Origin: Gallionella sp. UBA4121
Lineage (GTDB): Bacteria; Pseudomonadota; Gammaproteobacteria; Burkholderiales; Gallionellaceae
DNA: 51,446 bases
Direction: 5' to 3'
Assembly (NCBI GenBank): GCA_002381565.1
Contig: DFWZ01000028.1
Location: forward strand, 1 to 51,446
The notes beneath the pieces are model-generated. The model had not been told where the DNA came from. It searched no databases and saw nothing but the letters and a program-made list of their open reading frames with translations. This document shows, piece by piece, positions 1-8,865 of the stretch (position 1 is its first letter; each line of letters opens with the position of its first letter). Made by a program: the position numbers and the translations under genes.

Positions 1-1
1 A

Positions 2-766
2 GTCGCGCAACTGGCGCTGACCGTCACCGCTAATCCACAGAGCAAGGTCTACGGCACGGACGATCTTACGCTGACTTACGTTGAGAGCGGGTTGTTGTTC
101 AACGATGCATTAACCGGCGGATTAAGTCGTGTCGCTGGTGAGACGGCTGCGGGTGGACCCTATGCCATCAACCAAGGCACACTTGCCAACCCCAACTACA
201 CCGTTGCCTACACCGGCAACAACCTTGGCATTACGCCGGCGGCGCTTCATGTTGTCGCGAATCCTCAGAGCAAGCTTTTCGGTACGAATGATCCTGCGTT
301 GACCTTCGGTGTTGCGGGGCTGGTGAATAATCCTGCGCTTGGCATTAATGATACGGCAGCTACTGTACTCTCGGGTGCGCTCACGCGCGTTTCCGGCGAG
401 AGTGCATTAGGCGGACCCTATGCGATCACTCAGGGCAGCCTTGTGGCTAACGGCAACTACACCCTGGGTTATACGCGCAACAATCTCATCATCACCGGCG
501 TTGCTGTAGCGCCGGTTTTAGGTTTCGACCCGGGACAGGTCATTTTTACCGGAATAATCAATAACGATTACTACCATCGCCCGGGTAACTTCTGGCATAT
601 CTCGCTGAATTTTAACAACGCCGATCCGGGATTCGACGTGATGAGGGGAACGAGTGATGTGAGTTCACCTTCGATCCGACGCCGGAATAGTTGCGGTTCT
701 GTTTTTGGCGGAGGATTTTGCGAAACATGGTCATTTCCGCAGCAATTTGAGAAAGTCGATAAATAA
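2..766 (+). CDS. MBG-repeat exoprotein (TpsA-like), C-terminal part only
   Basis: The open frame runs in from the left edge, so the N-terminus is missing. What is visible is about two MBG-type repeats of roughly 75-80 residues, each with an ANPQSK-(V/L)-(Y/F)-GT start, a GGPYAI(N/T)QG motif and a closing GN-(N/Y)-(T/L)-x-G-Y-T segment. These are followed by a non-repetitive tail of about 90 residues. MBG repeats are usual in very large secreted adhesins or filamentous-haemagglutinin-like proteins. The TpsB-type transporter gene starts 127 bp downstream, so a two-partner-secretion substrate is the natural reading. The secretion signal that would prove it (N-terminal TPS domain) lies outside the window. 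Confidence 0.8.
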   Translation, partial: VAQLALTVTANPQSKVYGTDDLTLTYVESGLLFNDALTGGLSRVAGETAAGGPYAINQGTLANPNYTVAYTGNNLGITPAALHVVANPQSKLFGTNDPALTFGVAGLVNNPALGINDTAATVLSGALTRVSGESALGGPYAITQGSLVANGNYTLGYTRNNLIITGVAVAPVLGFDPGQVIFTGIINNDYYHRPGNFWHISLNFNNADPGFDVMRGTSDVSSPSIRRRNSCGSVFGGGFCETWSFPQQFEKVDK

Positions 767-893
767 TGACTACTTGGACTGGATTTGACTATTTTAGTAA
801 GTTACAAATTGTTTTCAGCATGGGAAGCGCTGAAAAATATTTCGTTAACGCACTTATCCCGTTTGTCGGGAGCAGGGTCAGGGGAGGGTCAAC

Positions 894-2519
894 ATGCCGT
901 CAATAATAAGTTGCATGATGCTCGCGGCATCGCTGCTGCTGACCCCGGTTTTTTCTTTTGCTCAGACTCAGACTGAGTATTTCGATATTGATCGTTTCAA
1001 GATCGAAGGCAATACGCTGCTCAAACCCGATGAGATCGACGCGGTGCTGAAACCTTTCATCGGCAAACACCGCGAATATGGCGACGTGCAGCACGCGATT
1101 GAAGCGCTCAGGCAGCGCTATCGCAGCAGAGGTTTCAGTGTGGTGTGGGTGATCGCACCCGAGCAGGAGCTAGGTCAAGGAGTCGTCACACTACAGGTCA
1201 TTGAAGCGAAGATTGGCAAGATCACCATCGAAGGCAATCGTTTTTTTGATGATGCGAACATCCGCGCAAGCCTTCCTGCGCTCAGGGAGGGGACATCGCC
1301 CAGAGCCGGGGATATTTCGGCGAATGCGCAACTTGCCAACGAGAGTCCGGCCAAGCAGGTGGATGTGGTGTTGCGCCCCGGCAAGACACAGGACGTGGTG
1401 GATGCCACCGTCGATGTTCTCGACGTACGACCGCTCAAGGCCTTCATGACCCTGGACAATACCGGCAATCCGCAGACAGGTGACTATCGGCTGGGCGTTG
1501 GCGTGCAGCATGCCAATCTGTTCAATCGAGATGACGTTGGTACGTTCAACTATGTCACCTCGCCCGGGAAAGAGAGTCAGGTCAGCCTCTACAGCGGCAG
1601 CTACCGTGTACCGCTGTATTCGCAGGGCGATTCCATGGATTTCATCATGGGCTACTCGAATGTCAGTGCCGGTACTGCGCAAACCGTCGCGGGGCCGCTC
1701 ACTTTCTCCGGCAATGGTACGGTTTACGGCTTACGCTATAACCAGTTGCTGAACCGGCAAGGCGAATATTCGCACCGGTTGGTTTACGGCCTCGATTATC
1801 GTGCCTACCAGAACAACTGCTCGCTCGGCAGTTTCGGTGCGGCCGGCTGCGGACCTGTTGCGGCCGATGTCACCGTGAGGCCCATCAGCCTGACATACAG
1901 CGGCAATTGGGCACGGCCGGGGCGGATATCAGACTTTTATGTTGCCCTGTCGCACAATATTCCCGGTGCTGTTAACGGCCAGGAGAGTAATTTCAATGCG
2001 TCGCGTCCAAGTCCAACTGGCGGGAACGGGGCCTCTTCGCGTTACACGATCCTTCGCTTTGGCACCAGCATGGTGAACGCCTTTGAGAGCAACTGGCAAG
2101 TTCGCGCGGCTTTAAACGCGCAGTACACCCCGGATGCACTTGTATCCGGCGAGCAATTTGGCATTGCCGGCGTGACCGCCGTGCGCGGCTTCCTGGAGCG
2201 TGAAATTGTCCGTGATACCGGTTATTTCGGCAACCTCGAACTCTATTCGCCCAACCTGGCGGGCGAGATGATTCCCGGCGAGAGCAACCTGCGCGGCTTG
2301 CTGTTCTATGACTTAGCCCGTGCTGCCAACAATCCGCTGGCCGGCGAAACCAGGCAGCTGGCTTCGATCTCCAGCATTGGCGCGGGTTTTCGCTGGAATA
2401 TCCAGAGGGATTTCAACATGCGCTTCGACCTTGCGCGGGTAATCAACGGGATCGTCGACGGCGTTGGCAATCAAGCCGGCAGCTTCCGGGGACATATCTC
2501 GGTTTATGTCGGCATCTAG
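894..2519 (+). CDS. ShlB/FhaC/HecB-family two-partner secretion transporter (TpsB)
   Basis: An outer-membrane transporter of 541 residues, the normal TpsB length. Residues 1-23 form a signal peptide ending near SFA. POTRA-like domains follow at about 28-175 (FKIEGNTLL, ITIEGNRFF), then a 16-strand-type barrel from about 185 to the C-terminus. The diagnostic VRGF motif of the L6 loop is at 430-433. The start is supported by an AGGGGAGG Shine-Dalgarno just before the ATG at 894. It presumably exports the MBG-repeat protein encoded immediately upstream on the same strand. The final residues (ISVYVGI) suit a terminal beta strand, although the usual last Phe is absent. Confidence 0.93.
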   Translation: MPSIISCMMLAASLLLTPVFSFAQTQTEYFDIDRFKIEGNTLLKPDEIDAVLKPFIGKHREYGDVQHAIEALRQRYRSRGFSVVWVIAPEQELGQGVVTLQVIEAKIGKITIEGNRFFDDANIRASLPALREGTSPRAGDISANAQLANESPAKQVDVVLRPGKTQDVVDATVDVLDVRPLKAFMTLDNTGNPQTGDYRLGVGVQHANLFNRDDVGTFNYVTSPGKESQVSLYSGSYRVPLYSQGDSMDFIMGYSNVSAGTAQTVAGPLTFSGNGTVYGLRYNQLLNRQGEYSHRLVYGLDYRAYQNNCSLGSFGAAGCGPVAADVTVRPISLTYSGNWARPGRISDFYVALSHNIPGAVNGQESNFNASRPSPTGGNGASSRYTILRFGTSMVNAFESNWQVRAALNAQYTPDALVSGEQFGIAGVTAVRGFLEREIVRDTGYFGNLELYSPNLAGEMIPGESNLRGLLFYDLARAANNPLAGETRQLASISSIGAGFRWNIQRDFNMRFDLARVINGIVDGVGNQAGSFRGHISVYVGI

Positions 2520-2825
2520 TTTTACCTGTTCGAAGGTTTACGTGAAACTCGCACAGCGAGACAGTTTTTTTCAAAATGACAGGATTTTTCCTAGAGATTT
2601 TTCCTTATGTGCGTTAGCGCACGGAGTGACATAGACGAAAGTGGGATAAATGCAACTGTGTGTCAAATTGCTTTGGTTTCGGTTGATTCGATTTTGAATT
2701 GGAGCGGGCTGAGGTTAGTAAATTCGCAAAACAGGTCAGCTGCGAATATTACGTAACACACCAGCAGCAATGGGATTCGGTGGATTGCACCGATGCTTTT
2801 CAGGATCAGATAAAAGGGGAACAAA
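2520..2825. other. Intergenic region, leader of first ice-binding-like gene
   Basis: No convincing gene is present. There is a small hairpin GTGCG-TTAG-CGCAC at 2609-2622. The last ~85 bases before the ATG at 2826 resemble the leader of the paralogous gene at 4601: a GAATATT element, CAGCAGCAA, then a purine-rich AAAGGGGA(A/G) ribosome-binding site directly before the ATG. The leader was therefore duplicated with the gene. Confidence 0.5.
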
Positions 2826-4391
2826 ATGAACAGATTCGCAAGCGTTACCAGGCCACTGATGTGGTTCACGGCATTGCTGTTTGCCGCTTTGGCGGCCGGA
2901 TGCGGAGGCGGAGGCGGAGGGCAAGGTGCGATCCTGGCGCCACCCGGCTTGGTATCCATTGCAGTCACGCCTGCAACGGCCTCGGTGCCGATTGGTGGCA
3001 CACAACAATTTACAGCAACGGCGACCTTTAGCGATGGCTCAACTAAGAATGTGACAACGTCCTCAACCTGGTCGTCAGCAACTACAGGTGTTGCCACAGT
3101 CGTGCCGACCACCGGCGTAGCTACCGGCGTTGCCCCCGGCGCATCGGTCATTACTGCCACTTACGGCGGCAAGACCGGGACAGCCACATTGACCGTGACC
3201 AACGCGGCAGTGGTGTCAATCGCGGTGACGCCCCTGGCGGCCTCAGTGGCGATTAATGGCGTTCAACAATTTACGGCGCTAGCTACCTATAGCGATGGGA
3301 CAACAAACGTCGACGTGACAGCAACCTCAACCTGGAATTCAGCCACCCCCGCCGTTGCCGCCAATCCGATCGCCGGCTTGGCTACCGGCTTGACCGCTGG
3401 CACAACGCTCATCACTGCCAGTTTGAACGGAGTAACCTCGCCGCCCGCCACCTTGACCGTGACCAACGTAACATTAACATTGGCATCAATTGCGGTGACG
3501 CCTGCAACGGCCTTAATATCGGCTACGGGCACCCAACAATATACGGCGACAGCTACCTATACCGATACGTCAACGGCAATCGTGACACTCGACACCTCCT
3601 GGTCTTCAGGTGACGTCGCCCCTTGGGTTGGCGGCGTTGCCACAATCGACAACACTGTAGGCTCGCCGACCAGAGGCCGCGCTACCGGCGTTAAAATTGG
3701 CACATCGCTCATCACTGCCAGTTACACCGCAGGCGGCATCACCAAGACCGCGACAGCCACCTTGAACGTGACGGTGAATCTCAGAAGGGCAAATACCTTT
3801 GCCGTGCTGTCCGGAACCACTCTTACCAATGCCGGGGTGACGACGGTGGTCAACGGTAATGTCGGTGAAGCAACGTTAACGAACACGGGCACTATTAACG
3901 TGGATCCCGGTTTCTTCAATTATTTGAGCCCGGCTGTGCCGTTTACAGACGCAATAACCGATCTGCCACTTGCCATTGCCGATGCCAACACTCCTGCATG
4001 TACCACCAGTTACGTTGGTGCTCAGGATTTTGCCGGCGTGATATTTACACCAGGCGTAATTTGCGTTAGTGGCGCGATCAATAACACCGGGATCCTGACG
4101 TTGAACACCCCCGGTGTGTACATCTTCCGCACTACCGCTGCCGGTGCATTGACCCCGGCGGCCACCGGGAGTGTGGCATTTGGCGCTGGCGTGACGAATG
4201 CCAATACCAGCGTGTTTTGGGTGCCAACAGGTGCGACTTCGATCACTGCTGGCGCATCTTGGAAGGGCACCATCATGTCGTCGGGTGTAGCGATCGATAC
4301 GGGCGCTGGCAATACGTTGGCAAATGGTCGTGTATTGACGACCGGCCCGGTGACGCTGTCCACCAACACGATCACAAGGCCAGTCCCGTAA
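2826..4391 (+). CDS. Lipoprotein with Big2-like Ig repeats and DUF3494 (ice-binding-like) domain
   Basis: A 521-residue secreted lipoprotein. The signal peptide ends in a lipobox (LAAGC), and the Cys is followed by six Gly residues, a flexible tether often seen in surface lipoproteins. Residues from about 40 to 315 hold three bacterial Ig-like (Big2) repeats, each opening with SIAVTPA-type and carrying QQ(F/Y)TA-A-TYSDG(T/S) and TWSSA-type segments. The last 200 residues (from LRRANTFAVLSG) match the DUF3494 ice-binding-like fold, including NTPGVYIFR and VFWVPTGATSITAGASWKGTI. Such domains bind ice in some organisms but many act as adhesins, so the ligand is unknown. It is paralogous to the next gene in leader, signal peptide and C-terminal domain, but not in the type of Ig repeat. 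Confidence 0.88.
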   Translation: MNRFASVTRPLMWFTALLFAALAAGCGGGGGGQGAILAPPGLVSIAVTPATASVPIGGTQQFTATATFSDGSTKNVTTSSTWSSATTGVATVVPTTGVATGVAPGASVITATYGGKTGTATLTVTNAAVVSIAVTPLAASVAINGVQQFTALATYSDGTTNVDVTATSTWNSATPAVAANPIAGLATGLTAGTTLITASLNGVTSPPATLTVTNVTLTLASIAVTPATALISATGTQQYTATATYTDTSTAIVTLDTSWSSGDVAPWVGGVATIDNTVGSPTRGRATGVKIGTSLITASYTAGGITKTATATLNVTVNLRRANTFAVLSGTTLTNAGVTTVVNGNVGEATLTNTGTINVDPGFFNYLSPAVPFTDAITDLPLAIADANTPACTTSYVGAQDFAGVIFTPGVICVSGAINNTGILTLNTPGVYIFRTTAAGALTPAATGSVAFGAGVTNANTSVFWVPTGATSITAGASWKGTIMSSGVAIDTGAGNTLANGRVLTTGPVTLSTNTITRPVP

Positions 4392-4405
4392 GACTTGATA
4401 CATAA

Positions 4406-4435
4406 AAGGTCGGCAGCGTCATTCCTGCCGACCTT
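4406..4435 (+). terminator. Terminator-like hairpin after first DUF3494 lipoprotein
   Basis: A perfect 11-bp stem, AAGGTCGGCAG (4406-4416) with CTGCCGACCTT (4425-4435), around an 8-nt loop, followed by a T-rich stretch. It lies 15 bp after the stop codon. The core GGTCGGCA is reused in the terminator of the paralogous downstream gene. Confidence 0.8.
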
Positions 4436-4600
4436 GTATGTTTTAGAAGGTCGTAAATTTTGCAAAAGTATCGAGGTGCATTACGGCTCAACATTGACCA
4501 GCCAACAGTGAATATTGCGAAGTACACTAATGTAACTAGCAGCAAGATGGTGGTCGATTACGCCGACAAGTTTTCTGGATTCAATATAAAGGGGAGTAAA

Positions 4601-6145
4601 ATGAACAAGTTTCAAAGTATTACCAGGCCACTGAAGTGGTTCTCGGGATTGTTGTTGGTTGCCTTGGTTGCGGGATGCGGAGGCGGTGGAGGTGGTGCTC
4701 CAATCCTGGGTGGTGGAGGTGCTCCCGCGCCATTGACAGCAGCGACGTATGTTAATCTGATCAAGCCCCGAGTGACGGTTACTATCCCTGCTACGACGAT
4801 TCCTGGTCCGACACTTATTGGCGCGCCAGCCAACGCGGCAATCACCGCAACCTTCACTAAGGATATGGCGCCTGCATCGATCACTGCAGCCAGCTTCACA
4901 GTGACAGACGCTGGTGGCGTTACCGTACCCGGCGTCAATACCGTAAGCTACGATGTCGCCTCCAGAACGGCGATCTTTACACATGGTACAGCGCTTTTAG
5001 TCGGCCCGACCTATACCGCCACGATTACTACTGCGGCTACAGACTTGGTAGGCAATCCGCTGGCAGGCAATCAGGCTGCTTTACCTGCAGCCAGTAACTA
5101 TGTGTGGACTTTTACTGTCTCAGCTTCAGACTTAATCGCGCCCACAGTGATTCTTGAAAATCCTGCCAATGCTGCCACAGGTGTAGCGATTAACAGCACC
5201 GTCAATGCGACGTTCAGCAAAGACATGAACCCGGCGACGATCTGTGGTGCGGCAAGCTTGACGGCAACGTGCCCTGTAGCCACTTTCACGGTAGTGAACA
5301 CAACAGCAGGCGGAACAGCTGTAGCAGGTGCCGTGAGCTACGTAGCCGGCAGCAGAATCGCGACCTTTACGCCGACAGCAACACTGCCAGCCAACAGCTT
5401 GTTCACAGCTACGATTACCGCCGGTGCCAAAGACTTGGCGGGCAATGCATTAGTAGCTGGAGCTGTACCAAATCCATGGACCTTTACCACAGGTACCGGG
5501 CTCGCACCAGGCGCTATCAACTTAGGTTCTGCCAGTACGTTCGGGATCATGGCAACCGCCGCAGTTACCGCCGCAACTGCCTCTGTTATAAATGGGGATG
5601 TTTCGCTGGAGCCGGGCACTTCAATGACGGGATTCCCGCCGGCAGTCGTGAACGGTTCGATACACATTAACGATACCGTGTCACATCAGGCCAGAGCTGA
5701 TCTGTTGACTGCGTATAACTCCGCAAAGGGGCTGCCACCGGGAACAACCATAACGGGTGGTGCTGACCTGGGTGCGTTATATCCATTAGGTATGCCTCCT
5801 GGTACCTATACATCGGGCAGCACGATGTTGGTCTCGACTCCTCTCACGCTTGATGCAGGGGGCAACACGAACGCTGTTTGGGTATTCCAGATCGGTTCAT
5901 CATTGACGACGGGTGCCAATGTTGTACTGGCTAACGGTGCTCAGGCCAAGAACGTGTTCTGGGTTCCTACTTCCGATGTAACTGTCGGCTCGGGTACTAT
6001 TTTCTATGGAACCATCGTCGCGGGCAGAGATGCCACTTCTGCGGGTAATGCTACGCTTAACGGCCGGATATTGGCCGGAGCGATTACTGCCGGTACGGTT
6101 GCCTTGAACGGCCCCGCCAGTACTGTCAATGTGCCGGCCCCATAA
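4601..6145 (+). CDS. Lipoprotein with SbsA-type Ig repeats and DUF3494 (ice-binding-like) domain
   Basis: A 514-residue lipoprotein starting at the ATG at 4601, chosen because it follows AAAGGGGAG and begins a signal peptide nearly identical to the upstream paralogue (MNKFQSITRPLKWFSG) with lipobox LVAGC and a poly-Gly tether. Two Big_5/SbsA-type Ig-like repeats follow (about 60-195 and 205-310), recognisable by P-A-N-A-A-x-I-x-A-T-F-(S/T)-K-D-M and AGNxLAG patterns. From about 315 onwards lies a complete DUF3494 domain (GSASTFGIMATAAVT, INGDVSLEPGTS, YPLGMPPGTYTSGSTM, NVFWVPTSDVTVGSGT, GRILAGAITAGTVAL). A longer reading frame opens 47 codons upstream but lacks a ribosome-binding site and would bury the signal peptide. 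Confidence 0.9.
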   Translation: MNKFQSITRPLKWFSGLLLVALVAGCGGGGGGAPILGGGGAPAPLTAATYVNLIKPRVTVTIPATTIPGPTLIGAPANAAITATFTKDMAPASITAASFTVTDAGGVTVPGVNTVSYDVASRTAIFTHGTALLVGPTYTATITTAATDLVGNPLAGNQAALPAASNYVWTFTVSASDLIAPTVILENPANAATGVAINSTVNATFSKDMNPATICGAASLTATCPVATFTVVNTTAGGTAVAGAVSYVAGSRIATFTPTATLPANSLFTATITAGAKDLAGNALVAGAVPNPWTFTTGTGLAPGAINLGSASTFGIMATAAVTAATASVINGDVSLEPGTSMTGFPPAVVNGSIHINDTVSHQARADLLTAYNSAKGLPPGTTITGGADLGALYPLGMPPGTYTSGSTMLVSTPLTLDAGGNTNAVWVFQIGSSLTTGANVVLANGAQAKNVFWVPTSDVTVGSGTIFYGTIVAGRDATSAGNATLNGRILAGAITAGTVALNGPASTVNVPAP

Positions 6146-6153
6146 GGCTTGAG

Positions 6154-6179
6154 GCGGGTCGGCAGCATTGCCGACCTGC
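6154..6179 (+). terminator. Terminator-like hairpin after second DUF3494 lipoprotein
   Basis: An 11-bp stem (6154-6164 with 6169-6179, one G-T wobble) around a GCAT tetraloop, 8 bp after the stop codon. It shares the GGTCGGCA arm with the hairpin at 4406-4435. The tail is only weakly T-rich. Confidence 0.65.
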
Positions 6180-6236
6180 TTAACCAAAACAAAGTTAATA
6201 TACAGTAACAATCCACCGTTAATATTGGAGAAAATC

Positions 6237-7376
6237 ATGAAATTTGCTAGAAAATCGGGGACTCTGGGTCTGGCCGTACTCGCTGCAATCGCAAGTCAAT
6301 ACGCTGTGGCGGATGATTCAGGCTGGTACGCCGGCGCTAACGTAGGCCAGTCAAGAGCGAAAATAGATGATCCGCGGATCACCGCACAACTGCTGGGAGC
6401 TGGCGCTACCGCGGTTTCGATGGCCGATAATAAACGCGACACCGGCTATAAGCTTTTTGGCGGCTACCGGGTCAACAAGAATTTTGCCCTTGAAGGCGGC
6501 TATTTCAATCTGGGACGGTTCAGTTATGTGGCAACGACAGTGCCGGCAGGAACATTGGCGGGTAATATCAGGCTGCAGGGCTTGAATCTCGACGCCGTCG
6601 GCATGCTGCCCATCACCGAACAGTTCTCAGTGTTTGGCCGGCTTGGCGTGAACTACGCACAAGCCCGGGATAATTTCTCCAGCACCGGACTCGTTGCAGC
6701 GCCGGCGAATCCGAATCCCAGCAAGAATCAGGTTAATTACAAATTTGGCGGCGGGCTTCAGTACGATTTCACTAAATCGCTTGGCATGCGTCTCGAGGCA
6801 GAGCGCTACCGGATCAACGATGCCGTCGGCAACAAGGGCGACATCGATCTGTATTCGCTCGGCCTGGTCTATCGATTTGGCGTGGAAAAGCCGGCTCCTG
6901 CGCAGCGCGTAGCTGAGCCAGAACCGGTTGTCGCGGCTGCAGCGCCGGTGGTCGTGGCTCCTCCTCCAGTTCACCGGAAGGCGGTATTTGCCGCGGATTC
7001 CTCAGCAGATTCGTTGTTTGATTTCGGCAAGGCGGACGTGAAGCCATCTGGCAAAGCGGCGATCGACAAATTTACCAGCGATCTTAAGGGCGCCGATTTT
7101 GCGGTCATCACGGTAACGGGGCACACCGACCGGATCGGCTCGCATGCTTACAACCAGAAACTATCCGAGCGCCGCGCCGAAGCGGTCAAGGCCTATATGG
7201 TTGAATCTGCTGGAATCCCGGCGGACAAGATTGAGGCCACAGGTGTGGACGGATCAGATCCCGTAACCAAGCCAGGTGAATGCAAGGGCAAGAAAGTAAC
7301 CCCCGCACTGAAAGCCTGTCTGGCGCCGGATCGTCGCGTTGAAGTTGAAGTATCCGCGACGCGCACAGCGAAGTAA
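6237..7376 (+). CDS. OmpA-family outer membrane protein
   Basis: A 379-residue protein with a signal peptide (cleaved near YAVA-DDSG), an eight-stranded beta-barrel-like N-terminal domain to about residue 210 (GWYAGANVGQS, YKLFGGYRVNKNFALEGGY, GLVYRFG), and a Pro/Ala/Val-rich hinge at about 215-250. The OmpA/MotB peptidoglycan-binding domain follows at about 260-375, with LFDFGKADVKP, VTGHTDRIGS and KLSERRAEAV, and ending DRRVEVEV. The Asp and Arg that bind diaminopimelate in this family are present. The ATG at 6237 is preferred over an upstream one because of GGAG 7 nt before it and the signal peptide that follows. It probably links the outer membrane to the cell wall. Confidence 0.94.
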   Translation: MKFARKSGTLGLAVLAAIASQYAVADDSGWYAGANVGQSRAKIDDPRITAQLLGAGATAVSMADNKRDTGYKLFGGYRVNKNFALEGGYFNLGRFSYVATTVPAGTLAGNIRLQGLNLDAVGMLPITEQFSVFGRLGVNYAQARDNFSSTGLVAAPANPNPSKNQVNYKFGGGLQYDFTKSLGMRLEAERYRINDAVGNKGDIDLYSLGLVYRFGVEKPAPAQRVAEPEPVVAAAAPVVVAPPPVHRKAVFAADSSADSLFDFGKADVKPSGKAAIDKFTSDLKGADFAVITVTGHTDRIGSHAYNQKLSERRAEAVKAYMVESAGIPADKIEATGVDGSDPVTKPGECKGKKVTPALKACLAPDRRVEVEVSATRTAK

Positions 7377-7410
7377 TGAAACTGCTAGAGATATGCTGTT
7401 TTATTCGGTT

Positions 7411-7482
7411 TCGTCGTTCCCGCGTAGGCGGGAACCCAGTCAAATAAAGGCACTGGATCCCCGCTTTCGCGGGGATGACGAA
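7411..7482. repeat. REP-like double palindrome
   Basis: Two hairpins in tandem: GTTCCCGC/GCGGGAAC (7416-7435) and ATCCCCGC/GCGGGGAT (7457-7476), bracketed by CGTC and GACG so that the unit as a whole is also an inverted repeat. This is the layout of the common dispersed intergenic repeat containing CCCGCGTAGGCGGG and CCCCGCTTTCGCGGGG seen in many proteobacteria. It lies just after the OmpA-type gene and may also stabilise its mRNA. Confidence 0.8.
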
Positions 7483-7562
7483 TAAATCAGCGGTTCCCTA
7501 GCCGTCTGACCAGGCTGTCCAACAACGACAGCTAAGTCATTGGTTATAATTGCAGTCTTGTG

Positions 7563-7588
7563 GATGCCGGATCAAGTCCGGCATGACG
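7563..7588. repeat. REP-like palindrome, second type
   Basis: Hairpin ATGCCGGA (7564-7571), loop TCAAG, TCCGGCAT (7577-7584), ending in GACG. The sequence resembles the common dispersed GATGCCGGATCAAGTCCGGC repeat. It sits about 45 bp before the next gene, so it may form part of that leader. Confidence 0.7.
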
Positions 7589-7629
7589 AATTGCCGGCCT
7601 TGTCCTTAATCATGAAAGAGGTACTAAAA

Positions 7630-7944
7630 ATGAAATTTACCACCAAGAAATTCGCTGCTTTTTGCTGTGCCGTTGCACTGACTTCTGTTGTCGGATGCGC
7701 ATCGACCGCGACGAAAGAGGGCACGGGCGAATATGTCGATGACGCAGTCATTACCACCAAAGTAAAATCGGCAATCCTGGGTGAGCCTGCACTCAAATCG
7801 CTTGAGATCAACGTCGAAACATTCAAGGGCATCGTTCAGCTGAGCGGCTTCGTCAGTTCCTCGGCTGCTGAAAATAAAGCCGTTGAAATTGCACGCAGCA
7901 TCAAGGGTGTGAAATCTGTCAAGGATGACATGCAGGTTAAGTAG
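7630..7944 (+). CDS. BON-domain lipoprotein
   Basis: A 104-residue protein starting at the ATG at 7630, which has GAGG 8 nt upstream. The signal peptide ends in a lipobox (VVGC, residues about 18-21). The rest is one BON domain (DDAVITTKVKSAIL, LEINVETFKGIVQLSGFVSS, IKGVKSVKDDMQVK), the OsmY-type phospholipid-binding fold. Proteins of this type sit in the periplasm or on the inner face of the outer membrane and often respond to osmotic or envelope stress. A second BON lipoprotein follows about 130 bp downstream. Confidence 0.9.
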   Translation: MKFTTKKFAAFCCAVALTSVVGCASTATKEGTGEYVDDAVITTKVKSAILGEPALKSLEINVETFKGIVQLSGFVSSSAAENKAVEIARSIKGVKSVKDDMQVK

Positions 7945-8070
7945 GCAGAATTGACTGGCCGTCGAACAGTCCCGGAAGGCTTTGGGGTTGTTTGACGCTC
8001 TTCGATTGATCCGTCAATTAATTGCGGATTTGTTTTTGGCGATATGCCCACGTCTGAAAAGGAAAGCAAA

Positions 8071-8493
8071 ATGAACGTCCTGGAAAATTTAAAGTTAATC
8101 GGTGTTTCAACGCTGCTGGTGGTCGGACTGGCTGCCTGCGACAAACCGGGGCCTGCCGAAAGTGCAGGGAAAAAGCTGGATCAGGCAGTTGATCAGACAG
8201 GCAATAAGATCGCCGATACTGCCGATAAAACAGCGGTAAAACTGGGCGAAGAAGGAAATAAAGCCGCTGTCGGTATCGATGATGCAGAGATTGCCGCCAA
8301 GGTCAAAGCCGCAATTTTCGCCGAGCCGGGTCTCAAGACGCTGCAAATCAGCGTTGATACCGTCAAAGGCGTGGTTACCCTGAGCGGATCGGTCGATACT
8401 CAGCAAAACAGCGACAGTGCCCGCGCACTGGCAGGTGCAGTGTCCGGCGTGCATGAGGTTGATAATCGCCTGATGATCAAGCCCAACAAATAG
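8071..8493 (+). CDS. BON-domain lipoprotein with Lys/Ala-rich linker
   Basis: A 140-residue lipoprotein starting at 8071 after an AAAGGAAAG ribosome-binding site. The lipobox is LAAC-type (VVGLAAC). Residues 25-70 are helical, rich in Lys, Ala and Asp (ADKTAVKLGEEGNKAAVG), as in LEA-like or AcrA-like linkers, followed by one BON domain (DDAEIAAKVKAAIF, LQISVDTVKGVVTLSGSVDT, VSGVHEVDNRLMIK). It is closely related to the upstream BON protein, so the pair probably arose by duplication, and likely works in envelope maintenance under stress. Confidence 0.88.
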   Translation: MNVLENLKLIGVSTLLVVGLAACDKPGPAESAGKKLDQAVDQTGNKIADTADKTAVKLGEEGNKAAVGIDDAEIAAKVKAAIFAEPGLKTLQISVDTVKGVVTLSGSVDTQQNSDSARALAGAVSGVHEVDNRLMIKPNK

Positions 8494-8522
8494 CACACAG
8501 GCAAACACTCAAGGAGCAGGTC

Positions 8523-8810
8523 ATGGAGTTGAAGGAAGCCTATAAACAAAAAATGGCGGCGCAACTGAAAGAATGGAACGCCCAAATTAAGTTGCTGGAG
8601 GCGCACGCCGAGAACGCCGGAGCGGACGTGGCAGTCAGGCGTGCCGAGGCGCTGAAAGAGTTGCGCGCCAAACAGGCCGCTGCGTCTGAAAAAATGCTGG
8701 AGCTGGAAAAATCCACCGGCGAAGCATGGGTGCAGGTCAAGGAAACAGCTGACAAAATATGGGAAGAACTCAAGGCCGGTGTGGCAGAAGCTCATGCCAA
8801 ATTCAAGTGA
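8523..8810 (+). CDS. Small coiled-coil protein, sll1863-family stress protein
   Basis: A 95-residue, highly charged, all-helical protein with no signal peptide. The pattern KMAAQLKEWNAQIKLLEA, ALKELRAKQAAA, STGEAWVQVKE and AWEELK-like (IWEELKAGVAEA) repeats matches the family annotated as sll1863-type stress response proteins. AAGGAGCAGG lies directly before the ATG. It follows the BON lipoprotein by 29 bp and is probably co-transcribed with it. The molecular function of the family is not established. Confidence 0.75.
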   Translation: MELKEAYKQKMAAQLKEWNAQIKLLEAHAENAGADVAVRRAEALKELRAKQAAASEKMLELEKSTGEAWVQVKETADKIWEELKAGVAEAHAKFK

Positions 8811-8865
8811 GGAGCAGGCCGTCGATGTACCTGCAAGCGCGATTTTGGTATAGAACAGGATCAGA

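Noticed and set aside
1175..1682. Minus-strand frames of 97 and 163 codons inside the TpsB gene
   Set aside because: They are antisense shadows of a clear 541-residue gene and contain no recognisable protein motif.
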